This document shows positions 58,976-64,000 of a stretch of DNA of 64,000 nucleotides, piece after piece. How positions within the stretch are numbered: the stretch's first letter is position 1; the number at the start of each line of letters is the position of its first letter. A program made the position numbers and the translations under genes. The stretch spans positions 1 through 64,000 of the forward strand of contig JAXLQU010000010.1 of the NCBI GenBank assembly GCA_046331425.1, given 5' to 3'. Below the pieces are notes generated by a model. It was not told the origin of the DNA. It searched no databases and saw nothing but the letters and a program-made list of their open reading frames with translations. The DNA comes from JANNUT01 sp046331425 (GTDB taxonomy: Bacteria > Acidobacteriota > Polarisedimenticolia > J045).

Positions 58976-60241
58976 GTGGACCAGCTGCGCATCGTCGGCG
59001 GGTCGTCGCTCAACGGTACGGTCCGCATCAGTGGCGCGAAGAACGCCGCACTGCCAGCCCTTGCCGCATCGATTCTCTCGGCCGGAGAGTTGCGACTCGA
59101 CAACGTTCCCGATGTGCGCGATGTCCGCACTCTGGTCAAGTTGCTGGGCGATCTGGGAACACGGTGCGAGCGGTTGGGAACACATCGCTGGTCGCTGAGC
59201 ACGCCGGAAGTCACCTGTGCCGAGGCGCCGTACGAATTGGTGCGAACGATGCGCGCCTCGGTGCTGGTGTTGGGCCCGTTGGTGGCGCGCGCCGGTCGTG
59301 CGCGGGTGTCGTTGCCGGGTGGTTGTGCGATCGGGGCGCGACCGATCGATCGTCATTTGGATGGGCTCAAGCAACTCGGCGCCACGATCAAACTCGAGCA
59401 TGGATACGTCGAGGCGACGGCAGAGCGGTTGCGCGGCGCAGAAATTCACTTCGCCGACATCACGGTCACCGGGACCGAGAATCTGATGATGGCGGCGAGT
59501 TTGGCCGAAGGAACGACGGTGCTCCACAACTGCGCGCAGGAGCCGGAGGTGGTGGATCTGGCGAATGTGTTGGTGGCGATGGGCGCGAGGATCCGCGGCG
59601 CAGGCACGACGACGATCACGATCGATGGTGTCGACGCGTTGCATGCCGCCGAGCATCGGATCATTCCCGATCGAATCGAGGCGGGGACGTTCCTGATTGC
59701 GGCGGCAATCACCGGCGGTAAGGTGACGTTGGAGGATGCGGAGCCGGCGCATCTCGGTGCGGTCCTGCAGCAACTCGAGCGGGTGCGACTGCGGGTCGAA
59801 ACGGGGCATGGCTGGATTCGGGTCGGCAATGGCCGGCCGCTGCAAGCGCACGATTTGATTACCGAACCGTTCCCCGGTTTTCCGACCGATCTGCAAGCGC
59901 AGTACATGGTGCTGATGACGCAGGCGGGGGGCAGCTCGCAGATCAACGAGACGATCTTCGAAGGGCGCTTCATGCACGTGCCCGAGTTGCGGCGAATGGG
60001 TGCGTCCGTGGTGCTCAGCGGCAGCATCGCGAACGTCGAGGGGCCGACGCCGCTGACGGGTGCCGAGGTAACGGCGTCGGATCTGCGCGCCAGTGCCTGC
60101 TTGGTGCTGGCAGGTTTGGCGGCTCGCGGCGTGACGGTGGTCCATCGCGTCTATCACCTCGATCGCGGTTACGAAGGGATCGAGTCCAAGCTGGCGATGC
60201 TCGGCGCGAAGATCGAGCGGGTTGCAGGGGTGCTCTCGTGA
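58976..60241 (+). CDS. murA: UDP-N-acetylglucosamine 1-carboxyvinyltransferase
   Basis: 421 aa, the first committed enzyme of peptidoglycan synthesis, adding enolpyruvate to UDP-GlcNAc. The active-site Cys117 is present in P-G-G-C-A-I-G-A-R-P, the position where Asp gives fosfomycin resistance, so the enzyme should be the sensitive form. Lys22-Asn23 in S-G-A-K-N is conserved. The GTG start at 58976 abuts the galU stop with no gap. Its stop overlaps the next gene (GTGA). Confidence 0.97.
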   Translation: MDQLRIVGGSSLNGTVRISGAKNAALPALAASILSAGELRLDNVPDVRDVRTLVKLLGDLGTRCERLGTHRWSLSTPEVTCAEAPYELVRTMRASVLVLGPLVARAGRARVSLPGGCAIGARPIDRHLDGLKQLGATIKLEHGYVEATAERLRGAEIHFADITVTGTENLMMAASLAEGTTVLHNCAQEPEVVDLANVLVAMGARIRGAGTTTITIDGVDALHAAEHRIIPDRIEAGTFLIAAAITGGKVTLEDAEPAHLGAVLQQLERVRLRVETGHGWIRVGNGRPLQAHDLITEPFPGFPTDLQAQYMVLMTQAGGSSQINETIFEGRFMHVPELRRMGASVVLSGSIANVEGPTPLTGAEVTASDLRASACLVLAGLAARGVTVVHRVYHLDRGYEGIESKLAMLGAKIERVAGVLS

Positions 60242-60582
60242 ACGACTGCGTGTTTTGCAAGATCGTCGCAGGCACGATTCCGGCAACGCTGCTCTACGAG
60301 GATGAGTTCGTGGTGGCGTTCTCCGATCTCAACCCGCAAGCCCCCACGCATCTATTGGTGATCCCGCGCCAGCACATCGACACGCTCAACGAAATCGGCC
60401 CCGAGGACTCTGCGCTGATCGGCCGAATGGTCGCGGTCGCGACCTCACTCGCCAAATCCCGCGGACTCCACTCGTCCGGCTACCGTTGCGTCCTCAACTG
60501 CAACGCCGACGGCGGCCAATCCGTCTTCCACATCCACCTCCACCTCCTCGCCGGCCGCAAACTCACCTGGCCCCCCGGCTAA
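60238..60582 (+). CDS. HIT family hydrolase (HinT-like)
   Basis: 114 aa cytosolic nucleotide phosphoramidase. The HIT triad lies at H98-I-H100-L-H102, with C-V-F-C-K at the N-terminus (C4 and C7, a possible metal pair together with a later His) and the typical F-x-D-x-x-P-Q-A-P-T-H segment. GTG 60238 overlaps the murA stop by four bases. A palindromic element begins three bases after its stop. Substrates of HinT-like proteins include AMP-linked amides. Confidence 0.94.
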   Translation: MNDCVFCKIVAGTIPATLLYEDEFVVAFSDLNPQAPTHLLVIPRQHIDTLNEIGPEDSALIGRMVAVATSLAKSRGLHSSGYRCVLNCNADGGQSVFHIHLHLLAGRKLTWPPG

Positions 60583-60584
60583 CC

Positions 60585-60710
60585 CCCAAATTCGGGGACG
60601 GTCTACCTAAAGCGGAGTTATTCGAGGATCGGTGTGGTTGGCTCCCGCACGACAGCGGGATTGGGCGCACGACTAACCACGCTTTAGGTAGACCGTCCCC
60701 GAATTTTGGG
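60585..60710. repeat. 126-bp palindromic MITE/REP-like element
   Basis: A 27-bp perfect inverted repeat, AAATTCGGGGACGGTCTACC plus TAAAGCG, occupies 60588-60614 and 60680-60706. A CCC/GGG pair extends it on both sides with one extra A on the right. Inside, GTGGTT (60634-60639) pairs with AACCAC (60675-60680), and TCCCGC (60643-60648) pairs with GCGGGA (60655-60660) around a six-base loop. The whole can fold into a long hairpin with a branched tip. It carries no open reading frame and lies between the HIT and hypothetical genes. The form suggests a non-autonomous element or a RAYT-type REP sequence. Copy number elsewhere is unknown. Confidence 0.85.
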
Positions 60711-60799
60711 AGAGAGGGAGGGACGGGTTGCAGGTTGGGGGGTGGCTACCTATTGATTGATTCGACGTCGTTTGCCTTGAGCGCGGAGACCGATCTGCT

Positions 60800-61807
60800 G
60801 TGAGCGAGGTGGCCCAAAGTGGGGCAGTGACCAGTGGCGCCAAGGCCCACGTCGAGCGTGAGCTGGCGGCCTTGCGCGATCTTGCGACGGCCGCGCGACG
60901 ACTCGATCGATCCGGCTTCGAAGAGCTCACACCGATCGAGTACCGAACCCGCATCGCGCCTGCCGTCGCGAAACTCGGCGAGTTGGCGCGCCACGTCGTG
61001 GGCCGATTGCAAGCCACCTACGACACCAGCAGCGAGGATGGTGTCGACGAAGAGTTCTGCGAGGCGCCGCCCGACGAAGTCTCCGACACGCTCTTCATCG
61101 CGCGACTGCAGTTGAGCCAAGCGATCGAGGAGATCGAGCGGCGCTCTGAGAGCACCGAACATTGGGACTTGGTGGCTCAGTGCAATCGCCTGCGCGGAAT
61201 GATCACCTCCGCCGGTGCCGTGATCGGTCGCGCGATTTGCGCCCGAGAAGGACTGTCCAGCGAGAACGGAATCAGCGGTGGCGATCTTCGCCAAGCATTG
61301 CTGATCCGCCGGATCTACACCGCAGTGCACGCCGTGGTCTTCGCCGTTGCCGACCCACCACCAGGCCGGATCCGCGAACGCCTCTTGGCCATCGAAGACC
61401 TGCTGCGTCAGGTACTCAACTCCGGCCTAGCGCAGTTCATTCGGATCAACGATCGCGTGCAACTTCGTCGCCTCCAAGAAAGAATGCGCGTCTGGCTGGA
61501 CCAAGGAATATCCGCCGACCTGTCCGATGGCGCGCATTTGTGGCAAGACGCGAGCGCCGTGGCCGAGATGATGGTGCAGATCAACAACCGCCAGGAACTG
61601 ATCGAACACGATCGCCAGTATGCGCGGTTGCTCCTTGGGCGACTTGTGGCCGCCGACGATCACGCGGCGATAGCGCCCGATGTCCTGGAGTTGATCTCGG
61701 AATTACAAGGCCGCGACCGCGACCTCGACGCCGCCCTTCAAGATGCCGAGGCGCTTTTGCACCGTCGCCTCGTGCCGCAACTACGCGCGGTGTTGTCGCG
61801 CCTGTAG
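60800..61807 (+). CDS. Hypothetical helical protein
   Basis: 335 aa from GTG 60800, with GGAG 11 bases upstream. I do not recognise a family. The protein is predicted soluble and almost entirely helical, rich in Glu, Arg, Ala and Leu (for example R-L-Q-E-R-M-R-V-W-L-D), with a long stretch of acidic and basic residues (E-E-I-E-R-R-S-E-S-T). No signal peptide, membrane segment or Cys cluster is visible. The frame is protein-like over its whole length while the alternative frames are arginine-rich. It is the first gene after the palindromic element and converges with the small Cys protein. It could be a scaffold or regulator; nothing in the sequence shows a function. Confidence 0.7.
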   Translation: MSEVAQSGAVTSGAKAHVERELAALRDLATAARRLDRSGFEELTPIEYRTRIAPAVAKLGELARHVVGRLQATYDTSSEDGVDEEFCEAPPDEVSDTLFIARLQLSQAIEEIERRSESTEHWDLVAQCNRLRGMITSAGAVIGRAICAREGLSSENGISGGDLRQALLIRRIYTAVHAVVFAVADPPPGRIRERLLAIEDLLRQVLNSGLAQFIRINDRVQLRRLQERMRVWLDQGISADLSDGAHLWQDASAVAEMMVQINNRQELIEHDRQYARLLLGRLVAADDHAAIAPDVLELISELQGRDRDLDAALQDAEALLHRRLVPQLRAVLSRL

Positions 61808-61820
61808 TCTTCTCTTCCAA

Positions 61821-62027
61821 TCAAAATGCCGGCTCGATGTTGGGCCCGCCGCTGCGGCGATGCTCACCCGGTTCGTACCCGACGCAATACGTGACCGGCA
61901 GCTTGGGGTACTTCGGAAAGCGATCGTCCTCGGCGGAGCGCCCACACAATAGAAAACTCGACCCGCGACGGTTCTCGACCCGGCGGCCCCAGAGGCAGCG
62001 CAGGCACAATCCCACCTCCTTGCTCAT
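61821..62027 (-). CDS. Small Cys-containing protein, uncharacterised
   Basis: 68 aa from ATG 62027. The pattern C-L-R-C ... R-G-S-S-F-L-L-C-G-R ... K-Y-P-K-L-P-V-x-Y-C-V-G-Y-E-P gives four Cys spaced like a small metal-binding module; the K-Y-P-x-x-P-V ... C-x-G-Y/F block recurs in small uncharacterised bacterial proteins I have seen described only as hypothetical. The longer in-frame reading from 62198 adds unrelated sequence and is not used. GGGGA lies before the ATG. The 275 bases between it and the divergent moxR show no other gene. Function unknown. Confidence 0.72.
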   Translation of the reverse strand: MSKEVGLCLRCLWGRRVENRRGSSFLLCGRSAEDDRFPKYPKLPVTYCVGYEPGEHRRSGGPNIEPAF

Positions 62028-62302
62028 CGATGTCCCCGCCGCCGCGGGCCACACCGCCGGGCCGCACACTCGCCAGTCATCGGTAGAACCCCTCCGACCA
62101 AGAGTTTTACCCAGGTTCCAGCGCGCGGTGAAGTGATTTCTTGTGAGTGCGAGCCAGAGTCCTACAAGAACTCGCCCGAATACTCGATCGATCAGCACGC
62201 CGGGAACGCCCTCCCCCTCTCGAGCGTTGGATCAGGCGAGAGATCGGGCGGTAGGCTCGCTCCCCCCCTACAATCACCGCACTTTGGAGGAACTGTTCGA
62301 CC

Positions 62303-63289
62303 ATGGACGAAGCCGTTCGGCAAATCGGTGAGGAGGTCGCGCGCGAGCAAGGGCCGTTTCGTGCGCTCGTCGACGAGGTGGGCCACACCATCGTGGGTCA
62401 AACCGAGCTGATCGAGAAGACCGTGATCGGCCTGCTGTGCCACGGTCACCTGCTGCTCGAAGGGGTCCCGGGCTTGGCCAAGACGCTCTTGGTCCGCACC
62501 TTGGCCGGCGCCTTCGACGCCTCCTTCAAGCGCGTGCAGTTCACCCCCGACCTGCTTCCCGCCGATCTCACCGGGACTTTGGTCTTCGATCCGCGCGATC
62601 AATCGTTTCGCCCGCACAAGGGCCCGATCTTCGCCAACGTGATCCTGGCCGACGAAATCAATCGCGCCCCCGCCAAGGTGCAGTCGGCGCTGTTGGAAGC
62701 GATGCAAGAACGACAGGTCACGATCGGCGACGAGACATTCCCGTTGCCGGTGCCGTTTCTGGTGCTGGCCACCCAAAACCCGCTCGAGCAAGAAGGGACC
62801 TACCCACTGCCCGAGGCACAAGTCGATCGCTTTTTGATGAAGCTGATCGTCAACTACCCCACGCGCGACGAAGAGCGCAGCATCGTGCGACGCATGGCCA
62901 ACGCCGAACCCGTCGCTCCCCGCCCCGTGCTTCACCCCACCGATGTCGAGCGCGCTCGCGGTGTGGTCGCCCGAATCTGGCTCGATCCGCGGGTCGAGGA
63001 CTACATCATCGATCTGGTGCGGGCGACGCGTGAGCCGGCCGCGTACAAAGTCGATGCTGTGGGGCTGGTTTCGTGCGGCGCATCGCCGCGCGCGTCGTTG
63101 GCCCTGGCCCAGGCGGCGCGCGCGCACGCGTTCTTGAGCAGCCGCGGCTACGTCACGCCCGAGGACGTGAAGGCCGTCGGCTACGATGTGCTGCGTCACC
63201 GCATCATCGTGTCGTTCGAGGCCGAAGCCGAAGAGATCCGCGCCGACGAAATCGTGCGTCGCGTGTTCGACGCCATCGAAGTGCCGTGA
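62303..63289 (+). CDS. MoxR-family AAA+ ATPase
   Basis: 328 aa. Walker A G-V-P-G-L-A-K-T is at residues 54-61, Walker B is V-I-L-A-D-E-I-N-R-A, and sensor 1 is A-T-Q-N-P. The C-terminal lid is present. MoxR ATPases act with von Willebrand factor A-type proteins as metal- or complex-maturation chaperones; the next gene encodes a DUF58 protein with a vWA-like fold, the standard pairing. GGAGG lies 12 bases before ATG 62303. The stop overlaps the DUF58 start by four bases (GTGA). Confidence 0.95.
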   Translation: MDEAVRQIGEEVAREQGPFRALVDEVGHTIVGQTELIEKTVIGLLCHGHLLLEGVPGLAKTLLVRTLAGAFDASFKRVQFTPDLLPADLTGTLVFDPRDQSFRPHKGPIFANVILADEINRAPAKVQSALLEAMQERQVTIGDETFPLPVPFLVLATQNPLEQEGTYPLPEAQVDRFLMKLIVNYPTRDEERSIVRRMANAEPVAPRPVLHPTDVERARGVVARIWLDPRVEDYIIDLVRATREPAAYKVDAVGLVSCGASPRASLALAQAARAHAFLSSRGYVTPEDVKAVGYDVLRHRIIVSFEAEAEEIRADEIVRRVFDAIEVP

Positions 63290-64000
63290 ACCAAGCACCG
63301 CGCGCCATCGCTGGACCGGAGTTGATGCGCAAGGTGCGGCGCATCGAGATCAAGACGCGCCGGTTGGTCTCGGAGACGTTGGCCGGGACATACCACTCCG
63401 CCTTTCGTGGGCACGGCATGGAGTTCGCCGAGGTTCGCGAGTACCAGCACGGCGATGACGTGCGTTCCATCGATTGGAACGTAACCTCGCGCGCCTCGCG
63501 CGCCGACCGCCCGCTCTACGTGAAGTTGTTCACGGAAGAACGTGAGCTGACCGTGATGGTGTTAGCCGACGTTTCGGGCAGCACTGCCGTCGGCAGCGCG
63601 GCGCAACTCAAGAGCGAGCTGATGGCCGAGCTGACCGGGCTGGTCGCCTTTGCCGCGATCGCCAATCGCGATCGTGTCGGGTTGATTCGTTTCAGCGATC
63701 ACGTCGAGCAGTACCTTCCGCCCAAGACGGGAACCACTCATGCTTTGCGCGTCGTGCGCGAGATCCTGATTCCACCCACGGTACGCCGCCGCACCGACTT
63801 GGCAGGAGCCCTGCAGTTGTTGCTGCGCGTCCAACGCCGACCCGCCGTGGTCTTCTTGATCAGCGATATGTTGGCTGACGATTTCGAACGACCACTGCGC
63901 CTGGCCGCGAAACGTCACGACCTGGTGGTGCTCGAAGTCGTCGATCCACTCGAGCGCCGCCTGCCCAGCGCGGGGTTGGTCTTGATCGAGGATGCCGAGA
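63286..64000 (+). CDS. DUF58 domain protein (3' partial)
   Basis: The first 238 residues are visible and the frame is open at the right edge. The family-typical G-H-G-M-E-F-A-E-V-R-E-Y with G-D-D-V-R-S-I-D-W-N is followed by a vWA-like segment with D-V-S-G-S as the MIDAS motif. DUF58 proteins are usually encoded next to MoxR ATPases, as here, and are linked to envelope or maturation functions. Start GTG 63286 overlaps the moxR stop; an in-frame ATG at 63325 with GGAG upstream is an alternative start. Confidence 0.9.
   Translation, partial: MNQAPRAIAGPELMRKVRRIEIKTRRLVSETLAGTYHSAFRGHGMEFAEVREYQHGDDVRSIDWNVTSRASRADRPLYVKLFTEERELTVMVLADVSGSTAVGSAAQLKSELMAELTGLVAFAAIANRDRVGLIRFSDHVEQYLPPKTGTTHALRVVREILIPPTVRRRTDLAGALQLLLRVQRRPAVVFLISDMLADDFERPLRLAAKRHDLVVLEVVDPLERRLPSAGLVLIEDAE

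Noticed and set aside
58073..60286. 737-aa minus-strand ORF opposite galU and murA
   Set aside because: It is antisense to two conserved enzymes, rich in His, Arg and Gln, and resembles no family. Long antisense frames are common at this GC content.
62192..63298. 368-aa minus-strand ORF opposite moxR
   Set aside because: It is antisense to moxR, low complexity and Gly/Arg rich.

Overview
The window is GC-rich, densely packed chromosomal DNA from a Gram-negative bacterium. Outer-membrane parts (a Wza-like export lipoprotein, an outer-membrane beta-barrel, an O-antigen ligase/polymerase), DUF3857/transglutaminase proteins, several secreted S8/S9 peptidases, an MglA-like GTPase fused to a GAF-like domain, a second-type EF-G and an Asparaginase_II protein together suggest Acidobacteriota (for example Thermoanaerobaculia) or a Myxococcota/deltaproteobacterial lineage. 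No marker gene here settles this, so the assignment is low confidence. No phage, integrase, IS transposase or CRISPR array is visible. The only repeat-like insertion found is a 126-bp palindromic element at 60.6 kb.

Layout. 0-6.8 kb: two paralogous TPR + DUF3857 + transglutaminase-like exported proteins, the second lacking the catalytic Cys and His. 6.8-8.9: oligopeptidase B. 9.0-11.9: uvrA on the minus strand. 12.0-16.7: a folD-coaE-S9 peptidase-hydrolase-like lipoprotein run with overlapping ends, in which folD and the S9 gene are broken by many single-base frameshifts. 16.7-18.3: two hypothetical reading frames separated by one in-frame stop, then pyrE. 18.5-27.6: an exopolysaccharide export/chain-length module (beta-barrel, Wza, Wzc, O-antigen ligase-TPR) bracketed by three small exported proteins with one carboxypeptidase-regulatory-like domain and a C-terminal membrane helix. 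A bidirectional terminator follows.

27.7-32.9: proteostasis and translation genes (lon, hsp20, EF-G2-like). 33.2-36.4: a response regulator, histidine kinase and degenerate molybdopterin-oxidoreductase-like protein in overlapping frames. 36.5-44.0: an SDR, tRNA-Gly(GCC), a PerM/AI-2E permease, and a tight operon of thiolase, 3-hydroxyacyl-CoA dehydrogenase, M50 protease, Nudix, DusB and Asparaginase_II. 44.0-49.4: a D-2-hydroxyacid dehydrogenase, a secreted subtilase and a sulfatase-superfamily lipoprotein with a Thr nucleophile. 49.5-53.1: dnaJ-like/clpB. 53.3-54.8: MglA-GAF GTPase plus a 61-aa YjfB-like protein. 54.9-58.0: serS and an ABC-F ATPase. 58.1-60.6: galU-murA-HIT. 60.8-64.0: a helical hypothetical protein, a 68-aa Cys-containing protein, and moxR-DUF58 running off the right edge.

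Most genes are housekeeping or envelope functions in short overlapping operons. Frameshifts are confined to the left 15 kb, which suggests a locally poor consensus as much as real gene decay. The more unusual items are the pseudo-enzymes (transglutaminase-like, dienelactone-hydrolase-like, molybdopterin-like), the three flanking proteins of the polysaccharide module, and the palindromic element after the HIT gene.
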